A stretch of DNA of 64,000 nt from Candidatus Thalassolituus haligoni (lineage in GTDB: Bacteria > Pseudomonadota > Gammaproteobacteria > Pseudomonadales > Oceanobacteraceae), in assembly GCF_041222825.1 (NCBI RefSeq), contig NZ_CP139482.1, positions 2,387,001 through 2,451,000 on the forward strand, read 5' to 3'. The notes beneath the pieces were generated by a model. It was not told the origin of the DNA. It was given only the letters and a program-made list of their open reading frames with translations, and did no database searches. The position numbers and the translations under genes are program-made. Below are positions 10,467-19,023 of this stretch, piece by piece (within the stretch, counting starts at the first letter, position 1; every line of letters starts with the position of its first letter).

Positions 10467-11261
10467 CTACCACTGATCACGCAACGTCCGCAGCGCCTTG
10501 AAGACATCACGATCACCGTCACCCAACGCCGGAAACGCGTCTTTCAGGCGCTCTCGAATCAGTGGCTGGTGCAAGCGCAAGAACGGGTTGTAGGTACGCT
10601 CTTGCCCCAGCGTCATCACCGGCATCTCATCCGCGTCAAACGCCGACACCTGATCCAGCCAGTACTGGATCATGTCGTTGCCAGGCTCGCGAGTGAGCGC
10701 AAAGCTGAGGTTGTTTTTCATATAATCATGGCCAGGGTGCATCAGGGTATCGTCTGGCAGCGGCTGAAATTGCGCTACAAAAGTATCGTACAGGGTATCC
10801 GGATCACCACCGTTACGGCAGTTACCAGCACAGGCGTTAAACAGGGTGTCGCCAGAAAACAGCACCGGCTGGCCATCCGGGCCACCGTCTTCACTTAACA
10901 GGCATAAGTGCGCCATGGTGTGACCCGGTGTATACAACACCGTCAATCGAATAGTCCCCAGCTCAACCACATCACCGGCTACCAAACCACGGGCAACATT
11001 CGGAATACGCTCAGCAGCGTTTTTATGCGCCCAGATATCAGCACCCGTCACTTCCTGTACACGGGGATTACCATCGATGTGATCATGGTGTTCATGGGTG
11101 TTGAGGATCAGTTTGATCTCATAGCCCTGTTCTTCTGCCAGAGCGAGCATCTCATCGGCACCGAGCGGATCCACCGCAATCGCCTGACGACTCTCTTCGC
11201 ACCCAATCAGATAATTGAAATTACGCAGATTGTTATTCATGTAACGTCGCAGCACAATCAT
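10467..11261 (-). CDS. MBL-fold hydrolase, hydroxyacylglutathione hydrolase (glyoxalase II)-like
   Basis: The 264-residue protein carries the metallo-beta-lactamase metal motif T-H-E-H-H-D-H, a second histidine in T-P-G-H-T, an aspartate in F-S-G-D-T-L-F and a histidine in M-H-P-G-H-D-Y. These bind two metal ions in glyoxalase II. The C-terminal T-Y-N-P-F-L-R-L segment resembles the glyoxalase II substrate-binding tail. The likely reaction is hydrolysis of S-D-lactoylglutathione during methylglyoxal detoxification, although other thioester-type substrates are possible. GGGAG lies 8 bp upstream of the ATG. The gene follows the HIT gene after 12 bp, so the two probably form an operon. Confidence 0.78.
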   Translation of the reverse strand: MIVLRRYMNNNLRNFNYLIGCEESRQAIAVDPLGADEMLALAEEQGYEIKLILNTHEHHDHIDGNPRVQEVTGADIWAHKNAAERIPNVARGLVAGDVVELGTIRLTVLYTPGHTMAHLCLLSEDGGPDGQPVLFSGDTLFNACAGNCRNGGDPDTLYDTFVAQFQPLPDDTLMHPGHDYMKNNLSFALTREPGNDMIQYWLDQVSAFDADEMPVMTLGQERTYNPFLRLHQPLIRERLKDAFPALGDGDRDVFKALRTLRDQW

Positions 11262-11273
11262 AAAAGCGCTCCC

Positions 11274-11732
11274 TTACCAGTAGATGTTGTTTTCAATATC
11301 ATCGTCGCCATCCATGTCTTCGATAAAATGGCTGGATAACAAACCCTTCAATTCGTGTACCCGTTGCTCCAGCGCATCGACATCATAAGGAACCGCCGGG
11401 CTATGACCCCAAACCGGGCCAGGCCAGGCCGGATCCCCTTCCTTGCGAACCACATGATGAACATGTAATTGCGGCACCACATTACCCAACGCAGCCACAT
11501 TCATCGATTTGGCGGAGTAATGATCGGCCAGCTTTTCCGCGACCCAGGCAGATTCCAGCATCATCTGGGTCTGATCTGCGACTGACAAATGAAAATACTC
11601 TCTGGCATCTTTGCGCAGGGGCACCAGAATCACCCAGGGGTAACGGCTGTCGTTCATCAGCAGCACCTGACACAATGGCAAGCGCCCGACAAATACCGTG
11701 TCGGCTTGAAGTCGGCTATCGAGGGAAAACAT
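11274..11732 (-). CDS. HIT-domain nucleotide-binding protein
   Basis: The 152-residue product contains Q-L-H-V-H-H-V-V-R, a histidine-triad variant typical of a bacterial HIT/FHIT-like group, followed by W-P-G-P-V-W-G, which is also conserved there. HIT proteins hydrolyse or transfer nucleoside phosphates; the substrate is not known for this group. The start at M-F-S-L-D-S-R is chosen because AAGGAGAG stands at optimal distance; a start ten codons upstream lacks a site. The acidic C-terminal tail (E-D-M-D-G-D-D-D) is notable. It is the first gene of a two-gene operon with the glyoxalase II-like gene. Confidence 0.85.
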   Translation of the reverse strand: MFSLDSRLQADTVFVGRLPLCQVLLMNDSRYPWVILVPLRKDAREYFHLSVADQTQMMLESAWVAEKLADHYSAKSMNVAALGNVVPQLHVHHVVRKEGDPAWPGPVWGHSPAVPYDVDALEQRVHELKGLLSSHFIEDMDGDDDIENNIYW

Positions 11733-11762
11733 AATACTCTCCTTGGTCACAGACGGATGCAT

Positions 11763-12072
11763 CTTACTCTTATTCGATCAGCACCCATCTGGACATGTGT
11801 CAGCACCAGCGGGCGTTCTCAATTATTTGGCACGGCCTGTCAGGAGGATAAATCCCGTCAGGCAAGGCATTGGACGCAGAGAGAGTCCTTTTCAAGTCCA
11901 ATAACACCGCATGGCGGGATGTTGACCCTGACCCTTCGGGCTGAGGCCAGTGACTTCCAGCACGGCGTTATTCGTCACTTGTTTAACTCGCCAAACCGCG
12001 TTTCTCATGCCTTGTTCTGAAACCAACGGGCTCTCAGCAGGCTCGGTTTAATCAGTGATAACGCCTCCTAAG
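11763..12072. other. Intergenic region without a recognised gene
   Basis: This stretch separates the divergent HIT and FemAB-like genes. Open frames cross it, but none has a ribosome binding site, family motif or sensible composition. It contains short inverted segments (for example GCCTGTCAGG near 11828 with CCCGTCAGGC near 11853) and could include a decayed mobile-element remnant next to the MITE-like element, but I cannot name one. Confidence 0.4.
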
Positions 12073-12233
12073 AGTCTGTCGGGCTTAGGGCTGCCCTACT
12101 GCGGAAAAGCTGAATCTGGCTCTTTTTTGAGCAAATTCTGGTTAATAAATAGAACCACTATTCGCCTCAAATTTGCGCAAAAATCGCTCAAACCAGTCTT
12201 TCCCTCGCGACGAATGCCTAAGTCCGACAGGCT
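12073..12233. repeat. MITE-like imperfect palindrome (about 161 bp)
   Basis: The terminal arms are AGTCTGTCGGGCTTAGGG (12073-12090) and, on the other strand from 12233, AGCCTGTCGGACTTAGGC; 15 of 18 positions match. A second, inner pair of inverted segments (12115-12140 against 12168-12196, sharing A-A-T-T-T-G-C and poly-A blocks) makes almost the entire element self-complementary. It has no coding capacity. The structure fits a non-autonomous miniature inverted-repeat element, or less likely a structured RNA. It ends about 110 bp upstream of the FemAB-like gene. Confidence 0.6.
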
Positions 12234-12344
12234 GCTAGCGAACAATATGCCCGTGCTGCCGGTTTGCATGCTTACAGGGCAAACGTTTATCTTCATACGA
12301 TTTACCCTCATAGTAGGCAAACTCCACATTCAGGTCACTGATTT

Positions 12345-13544
12345 ATGGCGACATTTCAGGTTATAACGCAGATAGCCGACATCGCAGAACAGGACTGGCA
12401 AACCCTGCTGCCAGAGCGCTACCCGTTTCTGAGCTACCCGTTTCTGCAAGCGCTCGAAGACAGCGGCTGCATGGGCGGCGACTCTGGCTGGCATCCTGAA
12501 TACCTGCTACACCGGGACGCCAGCAACCGCCCGGACTGGATTCTGCCGTTGTTCCGCAAACATCACAGCTATGGTGAGTACGTCTTTGACTGGGGCTGGG
12601 CCGACGCCTACCAACGTCATGGTTTCCGTTATTATCCCAAACTCTTGTGCGCCGCGCCGTTTACACCAGCTACCGGCCCACGCCTGCTCTACCACGCTAC
12701 AAACCCGGCACCCTGGCAAGACGCCATCGAAGCCCTGCAGCAACACTGTCGCGATCAACAAGCTTCCGGCTGGCACCTGAACTTCCCCAACAGCAACGAT
12801 CTTGCCGAGCTGAAAACATTAACCGAACAACAGGGATACCTGCTGAGGCATGCCTGCCAATTTCACTGGTTTAATCGCAACTACACCAGTTTTGAGCACT
12901 TTCTGGAATTTTTCACCAGCCGCAAACGCAAAAGCGTGCGCAAAGAACGGCAGCGCGTGCGGGATATGAACATCCATATTCGCCGCCTGACAGGAGAACA
13001 GCTGACAGCCGACGTTATAAAACGGTTTTATCAGTGCTACCAACTGACCTACCTGAAACGCGGACAACAAGGCTATCTGAACAACACCTTCTTCTTGCAG
13101 CTGGCGGCGACGATGAACCAGCAAATGATGCTGGTCGAGGCCAGCCACAACGAACAACACCTGGCCAGCGCCCTGTACTTTTTTGATGACCATACCCTGT
13201 ACGGCCGTTATTGGGGTTGCAAGGAAGAAGTAGACGGCCTCCACTTTGAGGCCTGCTACTATCAGGGAATCGAGTTTTGCCTCGAGCATGGGTTGGATCA
13301 TTTTGATCCAGGCACCCAGGGCGAACACAAGATCAGTCGAGGTTTTGAACCGGTCATCACCTCCAGCATCCACCAGTTGCAACACCCGGATTTCCAGGCC
13401 GCCGTCGCCGACTTTATCGAACAGGAAATACCCCAGATATTGAACTACCAGCAGCAAGCGGCAACGTTACTGCCGTTCCGGGAAAATGCCTTTGACGATC
13501 TGCCCGCAACACCGCACACTTCCGCGCCCCTGCCACAGCCCTGA
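12345..13544 (+). CDS. FemAB-like / DUF482 (GNAT-fold) protein
   Basis: The 399-residue protein matches the DUF482 family, annotated as peptidoglycan biosynthesis/recognition and built on tandem GNAT folds like FemAB aminoacyltransferases. Characteristic stretches are P-F-L-S-Y-P-F-L-Q-A-L-E near the N-terminus, Y-V-F-D-W-G-W-A-D-A-Y, the basic S-R-K-R-K-S-V-R-K-E-R-Q-R segment near residue 195, and G-R-Y-W-G-C with F-D-P-G-T-Q-G-E-H-K toward the C-terminus. The substrate is unknown. It is probably cytoplasmic, as no signal peptide or membrane span is seen. A small gene follows after 18 bp on the same strand. Confidence 0.85.
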   Translation: MATFQVITQIADIAEQDWQTLLPERYPFLSYPFLQALEDSGCMGGDSGWHPEYLLHRDASNRPDWILPLFRKHHSYGEYVFDWGWADAYQRHGFRYYPKLLCAAPFTPATGPRLLYHATNPAPWQDAIEALQQHCRDQQASGWHLNFPNSNDLAELKTLTEQQGYLLRHACQFHWFNRNYTSFEHFLEFFTSRKRKSVRKERQRVRDMNIHIRRLTGEQLTADVIKRFYQCYQLTYLKRGQQGYLNNTFFLQLAATMNQQMMLVEASHNEQHLASALYFFDDHTLYGRYWGCKEEVDGLHFEACYYQGIEFCLEHGLDHFDPGTQGEHKISRGFEPVITSSIHQLQHPDFQAAVADFIEQEIPQILNYQQQAATLLPFRENAFDDLPATPHTSAPLPQP

Positions 13545-13562
13545 CAACGAGCACTACCCGCC

Positions 13563-13772
13563 ATGAGCCTGCAAGCCTACAAAGTTGAGCACATTCTGGT
13601 TTTTACCAACAAGGGAACCGAGGCCAAACTGCTGGCAGCGCCCCGCTTGAGGCCCATGGAGGAATGGCGTGAAGACGTAGCCGCCTGGGTTGCCCTGCGC
13701 GCTGAACGCACACCGGATCTCGATCATCTCGCCGATCCGGCAGCCATTGAACCCTATATTCATCAGGGCTGA
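13563..13772 (+). CDS. Small hypothetical protein (69 aa)
   Basis: The frame lies 18 bp after the DUF482 gene and ends 20 bp before the converging marC gene, so it fills the available space. The product is soluble and mixed in charge, with V-E-H-I-L-V-F-T-N-K-G-T-E-A-K-L near the start. I recognise no family. The spacing and protein-like composition support a real gene; the lack of a clear ribosome binding site counts against it. Co-transcription with the upstream gene is likely. Confidence 0.5.
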   Translation: MSLQAYKVEHILVFTNKGTEAKLLAAPRLRPMEEWREDVAAWVALRAERTPDLDHLADPAAIEPYIHQG

Positions 13773-13793
13773 TCTGTATCAGCAACCTCTCTA

Positions 13794-14420
13794 TCAGGGC
13801 ACGACATTACCAAGACCAAAATAGATCTGAATGCCCGTTAGTACAGAGTTAACCGCTACCGCAGCGAGAATCAGCCCCATTACCCGACTGATCACACTGG
13901 CACCGCCTTCGCCAATCACTTTCTGAATCCGGCTGGCAAGTAACATAAACACCAGCGTCACCACTAACACAGACAGAATCACCAGACTGGTCGCCGCCTG
14001 ATGAATGATGGAAAAACGGTGATTATCGGTTAGCAATACCGCTGCCATCATCGCCCCCGGCGACGCAATGGAAGGAATTGCCAACGGAAAAACCGCCGTT
14101 TGCATACCTCTAGCCACCATACCGATTTCTTCTTCCGGTTTGCTTTCACCAAAGATCATCGTCAATGCAAACAGGAACAACACCAAACCACCAGAAATCT
14201 GGAACGCCTCCAGCGGAATTCCCATCGCGTCCAGCAGCAACTCACCGACCAGCACAAAAAACAATAACACCAGCGCTGCAATTGCAGTTGCTTTATAGGC
14301 GATACGCCGAATCATCACCGGATCTTTCAGTGATGCCGTGACGGCAAGAAACACCGGAATGGTGCCAATAGGGTCGATTACCGCCCATAAAAATACGAAC
14401 TGCTTGATCCACTCGTTCAT
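13794..14420 (-). CDS. MarC-family integral membrane protein
   Basis: The 208-residue protein has about six hydrophobic segments. It begins with the family signature W-A-V-I-D-P-I-G-T-I-P-V-F, repeats a related element in the second half (P-L-A-I-P-S-I-A-S-P-G-A-M), and ends with M-G-L-I-L-A-A-V-A-V-N. MarC proteins (UPF0056) are inner membrane proteins once linked to multiple antibiotic resistance; that link has not held up and the transported substrate is not established. It stands alone on the minus strand, converging with the small gene at 13563-13772. Confidence 0.88.
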   Translation of the reverse strand: MNEWIKQFVFLWAVIDPIGTIPVFLAVTASLKDPVMIRRIAYKATAIAALVLLFFVLVGELLLDAMGIPLEAFQISGGLVLFLFALTMIFGESKPEEEIGMVARGMQTAVFPLAIPSIASPGAMMAAVLLTDNHRFSIIHQAATSLVILSVLVVTLVFMLLASRIQKVIGEGGASVISRVMGLILAAVAVNSVLTGIQIYFGLGNVVP

Positions 14421-14505
14421 AAAATTCCAGAAAACGTATAGGGGGCGTCAAGACCATAGAAAGCCGCAACAGGGCAACAGCAAAAACCGGCGCTTCCGGC
14501 GTTTG

Positions 14506-15003
14506 TTAATGAGCCTTGCGAGTAACCTTGTCCAACAATCCCATCGCAACCGCCGACGACACAAAGGTCAGGTGGATCACCACGTACCAGAGCAATTTAT
14601 CATTACTGACATTGTCGGCATTCATAAACACTTTGAGCAGATGGATTGACGAAATAGCCACGATCGATGCCGCCACCTTGTTTTTGAGTGAGCCAGTATC
14701 CATTTTGCCCAGCCAATCGAGCTTTTCGGTGTTTTCTCCCAAATCCATCCGCGAGACAAAATTTTCATAGCCGGAAAACATCACCATCACAATCAGCCCA
14801 CCCACCAGCGCCATATCGATCAGCGACAAAACAACCAGCACCATATCGGTTTCACTGACGTCAAGAATATGCGGCAGCAGGTGCACTAGCTCGCCAAAGA
14901 ACTTGATACCCAGCGCCACCAGAGCCAGACTCAGGCCCAGATAAATAGGCGCCAAAATCCAGCGCGACGCATACACCAACCGTTCAAACATCTGCTCAAT
15001 CAC
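14506..15003 (-). CDS. YqhA / UPF0114 family membrane protein
   Basis: The 165-residue protein belongs to the TIGR00645/UPF0114 group. It opens with [18 protein letters not shown] and has the conserved [21 protein letters not shown] segment. Four hydrophobic helices are predicted by eye, and an acidic and amphipathic loop ([12 protein letters not shown]) lies between the second and third. The function is unknown; the family is sometimes discussed as a small inner membrane channel or stress protein. Confidence 0.85.
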   Translation of the reverse strand: MIEQMFERLVYASRWILAPIYLGLSLALVALGIKFFGELVHLLPHILDVSETDMVLVVLSLIDMALVGGLIVMVMFSGYENFVSRMDLGENTEKLDWLGKMDTGSLKNKVAASIVAISSIHLLKVFMNADNVSNDKLLWYVVIHLTFVSSAVAMGLLDKVTRKAH

Positions 15004-15295
15004 CTTGTTAACTCCATTGTCTTATTCCAGATATTCATACCGGATCTTCAGGCCCATAGCTCATCACCGGACAATGTAACCGCATCCCGGCGCAAGATTC
15101 CAATCGGGCGCACATTACCATAACCCGGCTTGGCTGCCATACAACCTGAGAGATTTTCAGGTCTGTCATCGCAGACAGCCATATCACGCCTTCAAACCAT
15201 TTCTTCCAGCCATTCTTCCAGCCACTGCCTCAGCGATACCTATCGGCCAACAAGCCGCCTTCGTCACACTGACTCACTTTCGACCCTGTCGCACC
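15004..15295. other. Intergenic region without a recognised gene
   Basis: About 290 bp between the YqhA gene start and the TRAP operon terminator. It should carry the YqhA promoter on the minus strand. I see short hairpin-forming runs but no convincing promoter hexamers, small gene or RNA. Confidence 0.4.
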
Positions 15296-15321
15296 ATTAA
15301 AAAAGCCCGGCGAAGCCGGGC
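15296..15321 (-). terminator. Rho-independent terminator of dctQM
   Basis: A 7-bp GC stem (15305-15311 with 15315-15321, loop GAA) is followed on the minus strand by six T. It lies about 45 bp past the dctM stop codon. Confidence 0.88.
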
Positions 15322-15364
15322 AAAGGTCGTTGTTGCAAAAGCGAAAATCACAGCCAATAAAGGG

Positions 15365-16753
15365 TTATCGGCCATCCAGGTAGTTGGGCAACCACAGGCT
15401 GATTTCCGGAATAAAGGTAATCGCGATCAGACAAACCAGCATCAGCAGCAGCCAGGGCGCACAGGCCTTGATTGCCCAACCAATCGACTTACCCGTAATC
15501 CCCGCCGTAACAAACAGATTCAACCCCACCGGCGGCGTCAGCATCCCCAGCTCCATATTCACCACCATGATGATGCCGAGGTGAACGGGATCGATCCCCA
15601 GTTGCAGCGCAATCGGCAAAAGAATCGGTGCCATGATCAACAGAATGGCAGACGGCTCCATAAAGTTACCCGCCATCAGCAACAAGATGTTCATCACAAT
15701 CAGGAAACCCCAGGCTGGCAGACCCCATTCCGTAATCGTGGCAGCCAAATGATGTGGAATCTGCTCAGACGTCAACACATGAGCAAACAACATCGCGTTG
15801 GCAATAATAAACAACAAGGTAATCGAAACCCGTGCCGCATCGCGGACAATGCCACCAATTTCCGGGTGATATACCGACCGTACGATGCCCACTGGCAACA
15901 GCACAATATTACGCGCCAGCATGGTCAGGGTGTTTTCACCTTCGCGGTGCCAGGGCTGATCTTTTAACGGACCGATATCACGATAGCCCCAGATTGCCAC
16001 CAGAAAACCGTATACCGCCGCGACTGCCGCCGCTTCGGTCGGTGACGCCACACCCGCATAAATCGACCCCAACACCAGAATAATCAGCATCAGGCCACCG
16101 GACGCGCTCCAGGCCGATTTCAGAATGGTACGGAATCCGGCGAATGGCTCGGCGGGTAAATTCTTGCGCCGGGCAACAATATAAATAGTCACCATCAGAA
16201 TCAGACCAATCAGAATGCCTGGCACAAACCCGGCCATAAACATACGAGACGCCGACACCTCGGTCGCCGCTGAATACACCAGCATGACGATGGACGGCGG
16301 AATCAGAATACCCAGCGTCCCCGCCGTGGAAATGGCACCGGCAGCAAACGACAACGGATAACCGGCCCGCACCATACCGACCAGCACAATCGAGCCCACC
16401 GCTGCCACTGTTGCCGGAGACGAACCAGACACCGCCGCAAACAGCATACAAGCCAAAACCGAGGCCATCGCCAATCCGCCACGCACATGGCCAATCGATG
16501 CCGTCGCAAAATCAATCAAACGGCGAGCAACACCGCCCGACGACAAAAACGATGACGACAAGATAAAAAACGGAATCGCCAGCAGGGTGTAATGTTCTGA
16601 CACCGACTCAAACAGCTTCAGCGCAATCGACGCCATGGAGTCATTGGTGAAAAACAGAATCGCAGTCATGGATGAGAAACCCAGCGCCACCGCAATCGGT
16701 AACCCCAGCGCCATACAGACAAATAGCAACAGGAACAGCGTTAACGCCACCAT
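15365..16753 (-). CDS. dctM: TRAP transporter large permease DctM (C4-dicarboxylate type)
   Basis: The 462-residue, highly hydrophobic protein fits the DctM subunit of tripartite periplasmic transporters, which carries solute across the inner membrane driven by a sodium or proton gradient. Family signatures are G-L-P-I-A-V-A-L-G near the N-terminus, A-A-V-S-G-S-S-P-A-T-V-A-A-V-G, G-I-L-I-P-P-S-I, A-S-P-T-E-A-A-A-V and M-L-T-P-P-V-G-L-N-L-F. A longer central cytoplasmic loop with P-W-H-R-E-G-E occurs around residue 265, typical of DctPQM of the Pseudomonas/Vibrio kind. Its ATG overlaps the dctQ stop by one base, so the two are translationally coupled. Confidence 0.93.
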   Translation of the reverse strand: MVALTLFLLLFVCMALGLPIAVALGFSSMTAILFFTNDSMASIALKLFESVSEHYTLLAIPFFILSSSFLSSGGVARRLIDFATASIGHVRGGLAMASVLACMLFAAVSGSSPATVAAVGSIVLVGMVRAGYPLSFAAGAISTAGTLGILIPPSIVMLVYSAATEVSASRMFMAGFVPGILIGLILMVTIYIVARRKNLPAEPFAGFRTILKSAWSASGGLMLIILVLGSIYAGVASPTEAAAVAAVYGFLVAIWGYRDIGPLKDQPWHREGENTLTMLARNIVLLPVGIVRSVYHPEIGGIVRDAARVSITLLFIIANAMLFAHVLTSEQIPHHLAATITEWGLPAWGFLIVMNILLLMAGNFMEPSAILLIMAPILLPIALQLGIDPVHLGIIMVVNMELGMLTPPVGLNLFVTAGITGKSIGWAIKACAPWLLLMLVCLIAITFIPEISLWLPNYLDGR

Positions 16754-17286
16754 TACACTTTCTCCCCGGCTTCATCGCAGCCATCATCGTGCAGCAGCGA
16801 TTCCCGATGTTCATGAAAACCGTTGGCCTCGCCTTTCCAGACCGCCACCGCCAGTTCAATCAGCCGCAGGGTCAGTGAGCCGAAACCGACCAACAAGCCG
16901 GATACCACCGTCCACTTGGGAATAGGAATATCTTCCAGCTCAATATCAATCATGTGTAATTTGGCGACGTACACCCAGGAGCTCTTGATAAACAGACCGC
17001 AGTAAACCAGCGCCACCGCAATGGCGAACAGCACTACCCATTTACGGGTATTGGCAGACAATTGTTCCAACAGCGCATCAACACAAATATGGGAACGTTC
17101 CCGTACTGCCCAGGCAGCACCCAGCAGCACCATCCAGGCCGACATTAGCAACGTCGCTTCTTGTGCCCAGTGAATACCGGTATTAAAACCAAAGCGCATA
17201 ACCACTTCAGCAAACACCAGCAAGGTGATAGAGACCAGCAACAGGCCGATCAAGATATCTTCCAGACGATTGATAAACTTCATCAT
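16753..17286 (-). CDS. dctQ: TRAP transporter small permease DctQ
   Basis: The 177-residue protein has four hydrophobic segments and the family motif N-T-G-I-H-W-A-Q-E, with W-M-V-L-L-G-A-A-W-A-V-R-E-R-S-H-I after it. The C-terminal tail is charged and His/Glu-rich. DctQ is the small membrane subunit that partners DctM. AAGGAGAG precedes the start codon. The operon dctQM is read from a sigma-54 promoter about 76 bp upstream. Unlike the common dctPQM order, the binding protein gene dctP lies 4 kb away on the other strand, beyond dctD and dctB. Confidence 0.9.
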   Translation of the reverse strand: MMKFINRLEDILIGLLLVSITLLVFAEVVMRFGFNTGIHWAQEATLLMSAWMVLLGAAWAVRERSHICVDALLEQLSANTRKWVVLFAIAVALVYCGLFIKSSWVYVAKLHMIDIELEDIPIPKWTVVSGLLVGFGSLTLRLIELAVAVWKGEANGFHEHRESLLHDDGCDEAGEKV

Positions 17287-17361
17287 CTGCTCTCCTTTTA
17301 TTGTTTTCGGCCAGGATGGCCAGCGGGAAATTCGAACGATATGAACATCTTCCCGGCATCA

Positions 17362-17376
17362 GCAAGTGCTGTGCCA
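17362..17376 (-). promoter_or_regulatory. Sigma-54 (-24/-12) promoter of dctQM
   Basis: On the minus strand the sequence TGGCAC, five bases, TTGC matches the sigma-54 consensus at every invariant position. It faces dctQ. Such promoters need an enhancer-binding activator; the neighbouring DctD is the expected one. Confidence 0.85.
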
Positions 17377-17621
17377 ATAAACAAAAAAGGAGTGACACCT
17401 GACAAAGGCAGCTCTGGCTGAAACAACAACCAGCGCCAGGGGAAAACAACCGCAACCAGGCTGTACATGGCGGAAACCCTGTATCCTGCGGATTGCATGC
17501 AGCTCTGGAAGTTAACCTGGCGGGTGAGCCAACCGCATTATTCGGCTCGATCTAGTGACTGTTTTTTATTATTAGTCGCCAGCAGAACAGCAAAATCGTC
17601 TCGATCAGGATGGATCCTTGC

Positions 17622-17648
17622 AAAAAAATGGGGGGATCAACCCCCATT
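17622..17648 (-). terminator. Rho-independent terminator of the dctBD operon
   Basis: An 8-bp stem (17627-17634 with 17641-17648) is followed on the minus strand by a run of seven T. It sits 20 bp past the final stop of the dctD frame. Confidence 0.85.
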
Positions 17649-17667
17649 CAAATCCTCCATTTGGGGG

Positions 17668-19023
17668 TCAGTCATCCCCTGTCTGTTTGAACATTTCCTT
17701 GTCCAGATCAAATTTTTTCATTTTTTCGTACAAGGTCTTGCGCCCCAGCCCCATTTCTTCCTGAGCCTCTTTCAGTCTTCCCTGATGGCGGGCCAATACT
17801 TCTCGCAACAGCATTTCTTCATAGCGGCTGACCTGTTCCGCCAGCGATATTCGCCCGGCGGCCCCACCCGACTTCAGCAAACTATCGAACGCCCGCTCGC
17901 CACCCAACAAGACAAAACATTCCGCCAGATTACGCAACTCACGCACGTTACCCGGCCAATCATGGGCCAGTAACTGTTGCCGTTGTCCGGCGCTCAACGC
18001 ATTCACTTCCGAACCGTAACGATTGGCAGCCGCCCAGACAAAATGCTCAAACAACACCGGCACATCTTCACGTCGATCCCGCAACGGCGGAATATGCACC
18101 TGAACCATATTCAGACGGTAATACAGGTCGAGACGAAACGCTCCCCGGTCACTCATCGCCTTCAGATCCACCTTGGTTGCAGCAACCACGCGAACATTGA
18201 GGTCAATTTACTGGTTGCCACCCAGTGGCTCCACCTTGCGTTCCTCCAGTACGCGCAGCATTTTGATCTGCAACACCATCGGCATACTTTCAATTTCATC
18301 AAGCAATAACGTACCGCCGTTGGCATACTGAAACTTGCCGATCCGTTTTTTACCCGCTCCGGTAAATGCCCCCGCTTCATGGCCAAACAACTCGCTTTCG
18401 ATCAGATTTTCCGGGATTGCACCGCAGTTAATCGCCACAAATGCCTTGTCGCTGCGCTTGCTGTGGCTATGCAGATAACGGGCGACCAGCTCCTTGCCGC
18501 AGCCAGTATCGCCATTGATCAGCACATCCGCCGGGGTGTCTTTAATATGATTCAGGGTATCCCGTAATTTTTTCATATCAGGATGATGACCGATAATCCG
18601 GGGGCCGGGTCGCGACTGTACTTCGACCTCTTGCCGCAACTGGCGGTTTTCCAATGTCAGCAAACGTTTTTCATGGGCGCGCTGTACGGTTTCCAGCAAA
18701 TGATCGGTTGAAAAGGGTTTTTCCAGAAAATCGTAAGCACCCTGCCGCATTGCATCGACAGCAATCGAAACATCGCCATGACCGGTGAGCAGGATCACTG
18801 GCATATCGGCATCAATCAGACGGATTGCACGCATCAGCTCCATGCCATCCATCACCGGCATATTGATGTCGGTGATCACCACACCAGACCAGTCTCCCGA
18901 TACCTGTGCCAGAGCCTCCTGGCCATTGGCGGCGGTGATCACTGCAAAGCCTTCGATCTCCAGTGTTTGTGCCAGTGCCTTGCGCACCCCTTCTTCATCG
19001 TCAACGACCAACACTTCGATCAT
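17668..19023 (-). pseudogene. dctD: C4-dicarboxylate sigma-54 response regulator DctD, interrupted by an in-frame stop
   Basis: The frame encodes a complete NtrC-family regulator except for one TAA at 18208-18210, after P-L-G-G-N-Q at residue 271. Reading continues in the same frame as I-D-L-N-V-R-V-V-A-A-T-K, exactly as in intact relatives, so this is a nonsense change and not a frameshift. Before the stop: receiver domain with D-I-N-M-P, Walker A G-D-T-G-C-G-K-E, GAFTGA loop and Walker B L-L-L-D-E. After it: arginine-finger segment F-R-L-D-L-Y-Y-R-L-N, sensor II W-P-G-N-V-R-E-L and a C-terminal Fis-type helix-turn-helix. The total of about 450 codons equals a normal DctD. The truncated product would lack ATPase completion and DNA binding. 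A sequencing or assembly error is possible. Confidence 0.85.

Noticed and set aside
11589..12020. Open frame of 143 codons between the HIT and FemAB-like genes
   Set aside because: It overlaps the HIT gene on the other strand, has no start signal and reads as random sequence.
17668..18189. Separate short sigma-54 regulator gene starting at an internal GTG
   Set aside because: It is in the same frame as the upstream part of dctD and continues it exactly, so it is the C-terminal half of a gene broken by one stop codon.
18208..18210. Frameshift in dctD
   Set aside because: The reading frame is identical on both sides of the TAA; no insertion or deletion is needed to explain the break.
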